Source: Paenibacillus sp. 453mf (GTDB taxonomy: Bacteria > Bacillota > Bacilli > Paenibacillales > Paenibacillaceae). Taken from it: a DNA stretch of 64,000 nucleotides. The position numbers and the translations under genes were made by a program. Below the pieces are notes generated by a model that was not told the DNA's origin, searched no databases, and saw only the letters and a program-made list of their open reading frames with translations. The number at the start of each line of letters is the position of its first letter. Positions within the stretch are counted from its first letter, which is position 1. Positions 27,609 to 34,849 of the stretch are shown in pieces. The stretch is taken from positions 97,348-161,347 of the forward strand of contig NZ_FPAC01000004.1 in assembly GCF_900116105.1 (NCBI RefSeq). The letters are read 5' to 3'.

Positions 27609-27785
27609 TCAGAGTCCTTTTTGCACTCGGTTAATCCTTTTCCTCTCACTCAGCATCATGATCAGATAGCTCAACACAATTTCCAAACTAAATTCCATCA
27701 AGATAAACACACAATTCAGAGCCATATACCCAGTGATTTTTTTCATTATGACAGGACCAAGAGACACTACTTTGTCAGCAAACAT
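27609..27785 (-). CDS. Possible small membrane protein, 58 aa
   Basis: An ATG-initiated frame encodes a hydrophobic central segment (about residues 22-45, NCVFILMEFSLEIVLSYLIM) and a basic tail SERKRINRVQ. No ribosome binding site is visible and no family was recognised, so it may be chance. It fills the gap between the WYL gene and the toxin-antitoxin repeats. Confidence 0.25.
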   Translation of the reverse strand: MFADKVVSLGPVIMKKITGYMALNCVFILMEFSLEIVLSYLIMMLSERKRINRVQKGL

Positions 27786-27897
27786 GCGTTCTATAAATAA
27801 AACAAAAAAGCCCTGATTCCTCAGGACTACAGGGTATAATATGGTTGCACAATACGCCTAGGTGGGTGGGTCTTCCTCCGGAAAGGAGGTGAGGCTA

Positions 27898-27981
27898 ATG
27901 CACTTCTCTTTTGCCGATATGTTGCTGTTCGCTGGCTTTATTATAGAGTTACTGACATACATCGATTCAAAAAAGAAGTGA
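27898..27981 (+). CDS. Holin-like type I toxin peptide, 27 aa (copy 1)
   Basis: The peptide MHFSFADMLLFAGFIIELLT-YIDSKKK matches the pattern of putative holin-like toxins (a single membrane helix followed by LLTYI and a basic tail), related in organisation to BsrG/TxpA/Fst type I toxins. It is preceded by a perfect AAAGGAGGTGA site. Upstream -10 TATAAT is at 27835-27840. It would insert in the membrane and depolarise or permeabilise it unless blocked by antisense RNA. Confidence 0.75.
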   Translation: MHFSFADMLLFAGFIIELLTYIDSKKK

Positions 27982-28105
27982 CCCCTTAGGTTTGGCAACC
28001 GGGTCACTTCTTCCGACTTATAACATCACTCGGAGGAGTTCCCACCAAGCTATTGTGCTGAGGACGGACGGCCATCCGTCCTTATTTCTATTGTTATGAT
28101 AACAT
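27969..28105 (-). ncRNA. Predicted antisense RNA antitoxin (copy 1)
   Basis: On the minus strand a -10 TATAAT (28112-28117) should start an RNA near 28105. It would end at a perfect 12-bp stem, AAGAAGTGACCC/GGGTCACTTCTT (27973-28012), followed by TTTTTT. The T-run is the complement of the toxin's Lys codons, so the RNA overlaps the 3' end and 3' UTR of the toxin mRNA, as in BsrG/SR4-type loci. The -35 is weak; ends are estimates. Confidence 0.6.
28061..28092 (+). terminator. Terminator of the toxin mRNA (copy 1)
   Basis: AGGACGGA pairs with TCCGTCCT, followed by TATTTCTATT. It would end a toxin transcript of roughly 245 nt. Confidence 0.65.
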
Positions 28106-28255
28106 AACTGGATTATACAGGCAATTTCTTTAGGGTTACGTGCTACTTCTATTAAAGACAACAATAAGCCCTGATTTCTCAGGACTACATGGTATAATAT
28201 GGTTGTACGATACGCCTAGGTGGGCGGGTCTTCCTCCGGAAAGGAGGTGAGGCTC

Positions 28256-28339
28256 ATGCACTTCTCTTTTGCCGATATGTTATTGTTCGCTGGCTTTATC
28301 ATAGCGTTACTGACATACATCGATTCAAAAAAGAAGTGA
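28256..28339 (+). CDS. Holin-like type I toxin peptide, 27 aa (copy 2)
   Basis: It differs from copy 1 by one residue (Glu17 to Ala: GFIIALLTYIDSKKK). The same AAAGGAGGTGA site and the upstream CCTCC that can pair with GGAGG are conserved, and -10 TATAAT is at 28193-28198. The loss of the charged residue in the membrane segment may alter potency. Confidence 0.75.
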   Translation: MHFSFADMLLFAGFIIALLTYIDSKKK

Positions 28340-28463
28340 CCCCTTAGGTTTCCGCACCTGGGTCACTTCTTCGGCCTTTAGTACACACTCGGAGGAGTTC
28401 CCACCAAGCTATTGTGCTGAGGACGGCTGCGAACCGTCCTTATTTCTATTGTTATGATAACAT
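28327..28463 (-). ncRNA. Predicted antisense RNA antitoxin (copy 2)
   Basis: The -10 TATAAT lies at 28470-28475 on the minus strand and the terminator stem at 28331-28371, with the T-run inside the toxin stop region as in copy 1. The long near-identity of the two units means each antisense RNA could also act on the other toxin mRNA. Confidence 0.6.
28420..28450 (+). terminator. Terminator of the toxin mRNA (copy 2)
   Basis: AGGACGG pairs with CCGTCCT around CTGCGAA, followed by TATTTCTATT. The loop sequence differs from copy 1 but the stem is kept. Confidence 0.65.
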
Positions 28464-28497
28464 AACTGGATTATACAGGCAATTTCTTAGTGTGAAC

Positions 28498-29292
28498 TTA
28501 CACCATCAAATTCCGCTTTCGGAAGGCCGTAAAGGTGACGATAAGCAAGACTGCAATGATAAGCACAGACAGAAGAACGTAGATAAGATCAAGTCCTCCT
28601 CCGTACATCATCTCCTTGGCCTCAAAATACTTGAACGGCGTAAAGTACTTCAAGCCTTCAAGTCTCTCATTCAGATCAATAGCTATGGATAAGATGAACG
28701 CAGCGAGCAAAATACCTGATGATGTAGATGCCGCCTGCTTCACACGCTTGGACACTGAGGCGAGCGTCGTGCCGACGAGGAGAAAGATGATCTGAAGAAA
28801 GAGCATACCGATCATTAGAACAGCAATATCGTCATTTACCTGCTCTCCGTTATTGTACATACCGACAATCAGAATGCTCGATTCCCAGGTCACAAGATTA
28901 AGGATGAAAATTTGCAGCAGCGACGCCAATATTTTCGCGGATATGATCGCATTTCTGGACAAGGGCTTGGTGAATAGGAACTCCGCCGTTCTGTCCTGCT
29001 CCTCTTTGGCAATAATATTGGCTCCGAGGGTTACGGCATGAATGGTGACTGCGAAGAACAGGTACAGCATAAGCATTCCATAATATCCGCTTGCCTTCGA
29101 CAGATCATAGGCACCCGCCCCCATTAGAGCTTGAAGGGATTCAGGCATACCTTCGATCACCTGATTCAGTTCGCCTCCGGCAGCTGTCCCTTCGAACTTA
29201 TTCATTCCACTCACTAATAGCAGCACAATGCCGATGCTCCAGAACAGCAGGCTCTTGCTGTACGCTTTCGTTTCTCTCCAAAATATGTTCAT
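28498..29292 (-). CDS. ABC-2 type permease, second subunit
   Basis: The 264-aa protein has six hydrophobic segments and an N-terminal amphipathic start IFWRETKAYSKSLLFWS, typical of ABC-2 exporters. The start was set 8 nt after GGAGG. It is the last gene of a three-gene operon with a related permease and an ATPase, and its stop codon lies just 10 bp from the toxin-antitoxin repeat. Substrate unknown; relatives export peptides, antibiotics or lipids. Confidence 0.85.
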   Translation of the reverse strand: MNIFWRETKAYSKSLLFWSIGIVLLLVSGMNKFEGTAAGGELNQVIEGMPESLQALMGAGAYDLSKASGYYGMLMLYLFFAVTIHAVTLGANIIAKEEQDRTAEFLFTKPLSRNAIISAKILASLLQIFILNLVTWESSILIVGMYNNGEQVNDDIAVLMIGMLFLQIIFLLVGTTLASVSKRVKQAASTSSGILLAAFILSIAIDLNERLEGLKYFTPFKYFEAKEMMYGGGLDLIYVLLSVLIIAVLLIVTFTAFRKRNLMV

Positions 29293-29312
29293 GATCTCAC
29301 CCTCCCGTACAG

Positions 29313-30107
29313 CTAGGCAGAAATGTCCCTTCTTATATAGATGTGGTAACAGACAGCAGTACATAAAATAACGATTCCCGCAGCGGCGATTATATAAAAG
29401 GTTTCATAGCTTGCCGTCTCCAAGACCCGTTTTGTGTCAAAATATTTGAACGGTGACAAGTACCGCTTCAGCCCTCCCTCGTCACCAGACACCAGCATCC
29501 CAATGATATAAAATACGAGCACCGTCGTAAGAGATACAGGAAGAACCCCTTTAATTCTCGGCAGCAGCACGGAAGCGATGAGCCCAAGACCAACAAACAT
29601 CAGCTGAACAAACAGCAGTGTAATGGAGATCATGATGTACAATTTCACATCGTAAGCACCAGATTGAAGCTGTTCAGCCATAAGCCAGGAAGCAGCAAGA
29701 TACAGCACATTGGTCAGCAAGATCGATACGAATGCAGCCAGCAGCTTAGACGTGAGCACCCTGGTTCGAGTCTCCGGCTTCGTCAGGAGGAAATCGGCGG
29801 TTCTCTCCCGGGTTTCCCGGGATACGACCGACATGCCCAGCAGCATCGCCTGAATCGCTCCGCACAGCGTAATGTACATAAATATATAAGTGTAGAACCC
29901 GAGAAACGTACCCATGCTTTCAATGTGAATACCGAACGCCTGCCTGAACGGTTCTGGATACCCCTCAAGAATCTGCGCAAAGGCATCGAACTCTCTTGAG
30001 ATGGATGGGAATAAGGAGAGGAGGAATACCATAACGCCAATGATGGACAAGGACCAGATCAGCAGTGATTTACGATAAGACTTCAGTTCAAAGAGAAACA
30101 TATTCAC
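29313..30107 (-). CDS. ABC-2 type permease, first subunit
   Basis: The 264-aa membrane protein is a paralogue of the next gene (FLFELKSYRKSLLIWSLS at the start; a shared ERTADFLLTKPETRTRVLTS loop). It carries six predicted helices. GTG at 30107 lies 11 nt after GGGAGG; an ATG 6 bp further in is an alternative. The two permeases probably form a heterodimer driven by the upstream ATPase. Confidence 0.85.
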   Translation of the reverse strand: MNMFLFELKSYRKSLLIWSLSIIGVMVFLLSLFPSISREFDAFAQILEGYPEPFRQAFGIHIESMGTFLGFYTYIFMYITLCGAIQAMLLGMSVVSRETRERTADFLLTKPETRTRVLTSKLLAAFVSILLTNVLYLAASWLMAEQLQSGAYDVKLYIMISITLLFVQLMFVGLGLIASVLLPRIKGVLPVSLTTVLVFYIIGMLVSGDEGGLKRYLSPFKYFDTKRVLETASYETFYIIAAAGIVILCTAVCYHIYIRRDISA

Positions 30108-30113
30108 CTTGAA

Positions 30114-30998
30114 TCAAGCCTCCCTGTCATAGTAATGCATGAAGATTTCTTCGAGATTCGGCTCCTCGATCCATAGATTATCCATTTCGATATAAGCCAG
30201 CCTCTGCAGGATCTGATTCAAATTTCCCTTGAACAAAAACCGTGTGATGCTCCCCTCTGCCGTAATATGACTTACACCGTCCATATCCAGCTGCTGCGGG
30301 TCCAGAGAAACTGCCGTTTCAATCGCAAACTTTTTGTAATTGCTCTCCTTGAGAGCGCTGATCTTCTCCACGGTTACGATCCTTCCTTCTTTAATGATCG
30401 CCACCCGGTTACACAGCCGCTGAACTTCGCTCAAGATATGGGAGGAAAATAAGATCGAAGCCCCTCGTCCGTTCTCCTCCTTCAATAGTTCGAAGAACGT
30501 ATGCTGCATCAGCGGGTCAAGTCCACTCGTCGGCTCATCGAGGATAAGTAATTGGGGACTGTGAAGAAGTCCTTGGACGATACCTACCTTCTTCTTGTTG
30601 CCGAGTGACAGATTCTCGATCTTCTTGCTGAGGTCCAAGTCCATCCGCTCCGCGAGCTCCTTCATGCGTTTCGTACAATCCTTCTTGTAGAAGCTGGCCG
30701 AATACTTGAGTATATCCACGACCCTCATATGATCGTAATAGAAAACCTCCGCTGGCAGATATCCGATCTCCTTCTTAATCTCCGAGCTGTGACGAATGCA
30801 GTCCTTTCCGAAGATCGAGGCTGTACCGCTTGTGGGATAGATGAGAGCCAGCAGTGTCCGGATCGTTGTTGATTTGCCGGCCCCGTTCGGCCCAATAAAA
30901 CCAAAGATTTCGCCTTCCTCAATCGAAAAGCTCACATCAATAATCCCTCTTGCCTTGCCGTATTGCTTGGTCAGATGCTGAATCTCAACCGCATTCAT
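30114..30998 (-). CDS. ABC transporter ATPase subunit
   Basis: The 294-aa protein has Walker A GPNGAGKS at about 36-43, the signature LSLGNKKKVG at about 133-142, Walker B LLILDEPTSGLD at about 153-164 and the H-loop SSHIL. A C-terminal domain ends with the LEEIFMHYY motif common to bacitracin-type and gliding-type exporters. It energises the two permeases encoded 6 bp downstream. Confidence 0.92.
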   Translation of the reverse strand: MNAVEIQHLTKQYGKARGIIDVSFSIEEGEIFGFIGPNGAGKSTTIRTLLALIYPTSGTASIFGKDCIRHSSEIKKEIGYLPAEVFYYDHMRVVDILKYSASFYKKDCTKRMKELAERMDLDLSKKIENLSLGNKKKVGIVQGLLHSPQLLILDEPTSGLDPLMQHTFFELLKEENGRGASILFSSHILSEVQRLCNRVAIIKEGRIVTVEKISALKESNYKKFAIETAVSLDPQQLDMDGVSHITAEGSITRFLFKGNLNQILQRLAYIEMDNLWIEEPNLEEIFMHYYDREA

Positions 30999-31205
30999 AC
31001 GTCATCTCCTCCGCTCTTTCCCTGCAACATGATTTCTGATCAAATCATAAGGGATACCTACATTGAGGGTAAAATCAGACAGTCGGCGAATTTGCCTTGA
31101 TTTCGTCTTTAGAGCAGATTTATAGCAGAATTGTGCAAAGGTTGAGGATGATTGAGCGCTATGCTTTGTTTTACTCTACTTCTCATCGCAGATTGAGATT
31201 ATAAA

Positions 31206-31243
31206 AAAAAGTGACCCTACAGGATTCCACACCTGGGTCACTT
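31206..31243 (-). terminator. Hairpin resembling the antitoxin terminator
   Basis: AAGTGACCC and GGGTCACTT form a stem preceded on the plus strand by a run of A. The right arm and loop (TTCCACACCTGGGTCACTT) closely match copy 2 of the antitoxin terminator. No toxin frame remains upstream. The stretch 30999-31205 shows no gene. It is probably a relic of a third toxin-antitoxin unit or simply a terminator for the ABC fragment next to it. Confidence 0.45.
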
Positions 31244-31290
31244 CACTTTGCTTCACTTCATTGCACTTTACTCCACTATACTTCTCAGTA

Positions 31291-31614
<324 letters not shown>

Positions 31615-31706
31615 TCATGATGAACGATGATATGATTCTCAGCGGCCGGAATATCATGCGAAATAGCATGGTTTTTTTGTACCAATTTTGTATTTGATCA
31701 ATAGTG

Positions 31707-32246
31707 TCATTGCTGCTTCGATATAATCTGCCTAAGCATCTCCGCCACCCTCTGATTCCCCTGTCCATCCGCAATTTGAAGCGCGGTTTCTCCTTCCGGA
31801 GTGAGTTTGTCCCATTCAGCCCCATGCTCCAGCAGCAACTGTATCATCTCTAGGCTATCCGCATGATACGCAGCCGAATGCAGCGGGGTGTGTCCATTAC
31901 TATCCACAATGCGCGGATCTGCCCCACGGGCTAGAAGAAGACGGATGATCTCAAGACTTCGTTCCCCTGCAATGGTAGCATGCAGCGCCGTATTGGAGGG
32001 AATATATGAAATTTGGGAGTGAGTGACGGCATTAACCTCAACTCCGTACTCAAGCAGAGCCTGTACGATTTCCGTAAAACCTAGATGTCCAGCATAAGCA
32101 AGCGGTGTTAGTCCATCTTCATTCTCTGTATTAGCGAGATGGGGCTGCTCTTCAAGCAGCCCCAGTACTTTTGCCGTGTCCCCAGCGATCAACGCCTTAA
32201 ACAAGTCCGATATTTTCAGGTTTACCATTTCCATATGCTCCGTCAT
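31707..32246 (-). CDS. Ankyrin-repeat protein
   Basis: The 179-aa protein holds about four ankyrin repeats (DGLTPLAYAGHLGFTEIVQA, NTALHATIAGERSLEIIRLL, NGHTPLHSAAYHADSLEMIQ, EGETALQIADGQGNQRVAEM). No signal peptide or catalytic domain is present; such proteins mediate protein-protein contacts. Three in-frame ATGs within the first seven codons make the exact start uncertain. Confidence 0.88.
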   Translation of the reverse strand: MTEHMEMVNLKISDLFKALIAGDTAKVLGLLEEQPHLANTENEDGLTPLAYAGHLGFTEIVQALLEYGVEVNAVTHSQISYIPSNTALHATIAGERSLEIIRLLLARGADPRIVDSNGHTPLHSAAYHADSLEMIQLLLEHGAEWDKLTPEGETALQIADGQGNQRVAEMLRQIISKQQ

Positions 32247-32353
32247 CTCCCGGCATTATAGTTTTAACTGACTTTTCTCCAATGTAAGAAATAGAAATCA
32301 GCTTATCTTGCTTACAGCGTAACTCAATATGTAACTTGTCTGCTTATCGAAAA

Positions 32354-33214
32354 TCACTTTTTTTGCCTGAATGCAATCGGAGAAATGCCATACCACTTCG
32401 AGAACAATAAACTAAAGGAGCTTGGGCTCTGAAAGCCTACCTCCATGCAAATTTCCGTGACTGTCAGGTTGGTAGTGCGCAGCATTTTTCTAGCCTCTTG
32501 AAGCCTGCGCTCTGTTAAATACTTATGCGGGCTCCTTCCAAATAGCTGCTTATAGCTTCGTAGAAAATGATTGCCAGACATGCATGCCGCCACAGCCGAG
32601 TCTTGGATGGTGATCTGTCTGTTAAAGTAAGCGGAGAGATATTCATGACCGATCTGTACTCTTCGGTAGAGCTCCGCTCGGGTAGAAGATTTAATGGATG
32701 TCAGCCTTTGTCTTTCATAATGTACCTTTTGATGGTCCTTGAGCAGGACCGAGCCCAGCTCATGAAGCCTCTCTTCCATCCACACTGGATCATGGCGAAA
32801 GTGCACATAAGCGCCTTTCAGTCGTTTAAGCAGTATGGACATGTGCTGGTTCGTATAGGTTTTTTCCATAAAGCTTGTGGTGCTGTCTCCTGAGTCAAAG
32901 GGATCTTCCAGCAGCAGTTCCGGTGGCAGCATTAATGTACGCTTCAGGTCCTCGATTCCTTCCTCCGTGATAAAGACACAAAAGGATTCTACCGGTTCTC
33001 TGCTCTCAATCGTGATGGAGTATTCTTGACCTTGGTTTAACAACAAATATTTCTCTTCCTCTACGGCATAGGTTCCCTGCCCGGTTTCGTACAATGCTCG
33101 TCCATTCGAAAAAGTCTTAAGCGACAGCCTTCCGCTCCCTTGGAAGTAGAATTCATTACTTACTTCGTGCAAAATAGAGATCGTCTGCGGCCTAGGAATC
33201 AGGTAATTGAGCAT
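32354..33214 (-). CDS. AraC-family transcriptional regulator
   Basis: The 286-aa protein has an N-terminal cupin-like sensing region (about 1-150) and a C-terminal double helix-turn-helix with DSAVAACMSGNHFLRSYKQL, SPHKYLTERRLQEARKML and TVTEICMEVGFQSPSSFSLL. Two adjacent ATGs follow AGGAG; the second gives a better 6-nt spacing. The target genes are unknown; the divergent YhhN-like gene is one candidate. Confidence 0.9.
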   Translation of the reverse strand: MLNYLIPRPQTISILHEVSNEFYFQGSGRLSLKTFSNGRALYETGQGTYAVEEEKYLLLNQGQEYSITIESREPVESFCVFITEEGIEDLKRTLMLPPELLLEDPFDSGDSTTSFMEKTYTNQHMSILLKRLKGAYVHFRHDPVWMEERLHELGSVLLKDHQKVHYERQRLTSIKSSTRAELYRRVQIGHEYLSAYFNRQITIQDSAVAACMSGNHFLRSYKQLFGRSPHKYLTERRLQEARKMLRTTNLTVTEICMEVGFQSPSSFSLLFSKWYGISPIAFRQKK

Positions 33215-33324
33215 CATGGTCTCCTCTCTTTTCATTCACTAATTTACCATGACTTTCCTAACGATCTAATATAATATCTATATGAATTTGCTAATTTAAA
33301 CCCTTTCATAAGGAGTGTCTCTAC

Positions 33325-34011
33325 ATGATGTACGTTTGGAGAAAATGGTTCTTGCCTCTTCTCATCCTCATGATGAGCCTATTATACATCTTCTTCATTC
33401 CGGAAGATCCATTCGGTGTAAAATTACTATTTAAGCTGATTCCGATGGGGCTCATTATTCTATATGCATATCTGCAGTTCCCTGCGGATCGACGTCCTTC
33501 TCATTGGCTGCTGCTCGCAGGCCTGCTCTTCTGCATGCTCGGTGACGGCTTACTGCCGATATGGTTCGTGTTCGGGCTGGGCACGTTTCTCGTCGGCCAT
33601 CTGTTTTACCTGGCAGCTTTTCTCGGCTTATGGCGGTTCTCGTGGGTCCGCTTGTTAAGTCTAATTCCCATTGGCATCTATGCCTGGTTTATGGGCGGAA
33701 AGCTTGCAGGTGATATTGGAGCATCAGCCGAGTTTACCGGGCTGGTTATTCCCGTCATGATATATGTCACTGTCATTTCGCTCATGCTGTGGTCTGCTAT
33801 GATGACAGGCAGTGTATGGGCGATGATTGGTAGCCTGCTGTTTGTGATTTCGGACTCTATTTTAGCTTGGAATATGTTTATAGAAGACATTCCCGACGCC
33901 GGTGTGCTGATTATGACGACATACTATGCCGCTCAGTTTATGATTGCGCGAAGTATCAGGTCTTTCACAAGAACAACGGGCTCACTCCTAAAGGTGAAGA
34001 TTAAATATTGA
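33325..34011 (+). CDS. YhhN/TMEM86-family membrane protein (lysoplasmalogenase-like)
   Basis: The 228-aa protein has seven or eight hydrophobic segments and the family motif GDGLLPIWFVFGLGTFLVGH with the conserved Asp. TMEM86 relatives hydrolyse the vinyl-ether bond of lysoplasmalogens; bacterial YhhN proteins have little direct characterisation. AAGGAG lies 9 nt upstream of the start. It is divergent from the AraC-type regulator. Confidence 0.8.
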   Translation: MMYVWRKWFLPLLILMMSLLYIFFIPEDPFGVKLLFKLIPMGLIILYAYLQFPADRRPSHWLLLAGLLFCMLGDGLLPIWFVFGLGTFLVGHLFYLAAFLGLWRFSWVRLLSLIPIGIYAWFMGGKLAGDIGASAEFTGLVIPVMIYVTVISLMLWSAMMTGSVWAMIGSLLFVISDSILAWNMFIEDIPDAGVLIMTTYYAAQFMIARSIRSFTRTTGSLLKVKIKY

Positions 34012-34297
34012 AGATTATTTTCGCGCAATTATGCTTTGTCTTCTAGTACTATACAGTCTGATTCATTAGCTGGGCGATCCCTTCTTCATAAGAACTGTAT
34101 GCCACAAAAGAAATTACGTAAATCTAAAGTACTACCTTATAGCACGAAAAAAAGACCCGAGTATTATTCGCACAGAGGATCCCCTCCAGCTCAATATAAT
34201 AGTATGCTCCCTATAAGCTGGCCGTGGATTGGGTATGTAAACAAAATTTTCTCTATATGGTTTTGTTACTGACTTTCTCCAGTTTACTTGTTAGGAA

Positions 34298-34325
34298 GAA
34301 AAAAGACTGTCCTCCCAGACAGTCC
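34298..34325 (-). terminator. Intrinsic terminator of the cysteine-rich protein gene
   Basis: GGACTGTC pairs with GACAGTC on the minus strand and is followed by TTTTTTC. The rest of 34012-34297 has no convincing gene. Confidence 0.75.
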
Positions 34326-34341
34326 TTCCTTGAAACGCCAC

Positions 34342-34626
34342 TTATCTTCTGCCCCACACCATGTTCCACATTTGTTTGCGGTGGTACCGGTTTTGAGGGT
34401 CTACGCCGCAGGTCATCAGCCACTGTGCAGCATTCTCCCGTTGATAAGGAGTAACAGGTACGTTAAGACACCGGGACAGCTCATCGATCATTCCGCAGCA
34501 TCTTCCATGATGTCTTAGGTCCTCACAGCGCTTCGAGCATAAAATGCCGCACACCTGGTGAAAATGTCTTGGGTTTTTCATCTTACGACGAAATGTTCCC
34601 ATCAGCTCCGGATCGAGATTGGCCAT
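34342..34626 (-). CDS. Small cysteine-rich protein, function unknown
   Basis: The 94-aa protein contains a compact Cys/His cluster: HFHQVCGILCSKRC followed by HHGRCCGMIDELSRC, spacing that could bind a metal. Its start is set at ATG 34626, 8 nt after AAGGGAGA; a longer open frame to 34752 has no such site. It lies downstream of the hopene cyclase region on the opposite side of a repeat tract only in position; no functional link is evident. No family recognised. Confidence 0.65.
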   Translation of the reverse strand: MANLDPELMGTFRRKMKNPRHFHQVCGILCSKRCEDLRHHGRCCGMIDELSRCLNVPVTPYQRENAAQWLMTCGVDPQNRYHRKQMWNMVWGRR

Positions 34627-34804
34627 ACTGAAATCTCCCTTCGTATACGCTTGTATTCTCGTCAGAGGAACAGCAAGAAGCTTCTTCGATTCAATGACGA
34701 TAATTAACAATATGCTTGGCAAGCGAAAAGGACAGGGCGTGTGTCTCTCCAAATTTTAAAAATGGGTAGATTCCGCTCGAATGATATACTAGCTTAAATT
34801 TACA

Positions 34805-34846
34805 ATTGCATTTGAAATTGCATTTGAAATTGCCTTTGAAATTGGA
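34805..34846. repeat. 12-bp tandem repeat, 3.5 units
   Basis: ATTGCATTTGAA occurs at 34805-34816 and 34817-34828, then with one change at 34829-34840 and partially after. It lies immediately beyond the stop codon of the hopene cyclase gene. It may vary in copy number. Confidence 0.85.
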
Positions 34847-34849
34847 TTT

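Larger units (their letters stand above)
27811..28130 (+). repeat. Tandem 320-bp unit, copy 1 (type I toxin-antitoxin)
   Basis: The unit runs from CCCTGATT to GGCAATTTCTT and is nearly identical to the second unit at 28169-28488, with 38 bp between them. Each contains a promoter, an SD-sequestering hairpin, a 27-aa toxin frame, two hairpin terminators on opposite strands and an antisense promoter. Confidence 0.9.
28169..28488 (+). repeat. Tandem 320-bp unit, copy 2 (type I toxin-antitoxin)
   Basis: Second copy of the unit at 27811-28130. Differences cluster in the loops of the two terminators and in a few codons, while stems stay paired, indicating selection on RNA structure rather than simple recent duplication without function. 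Confidence 0.9.
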
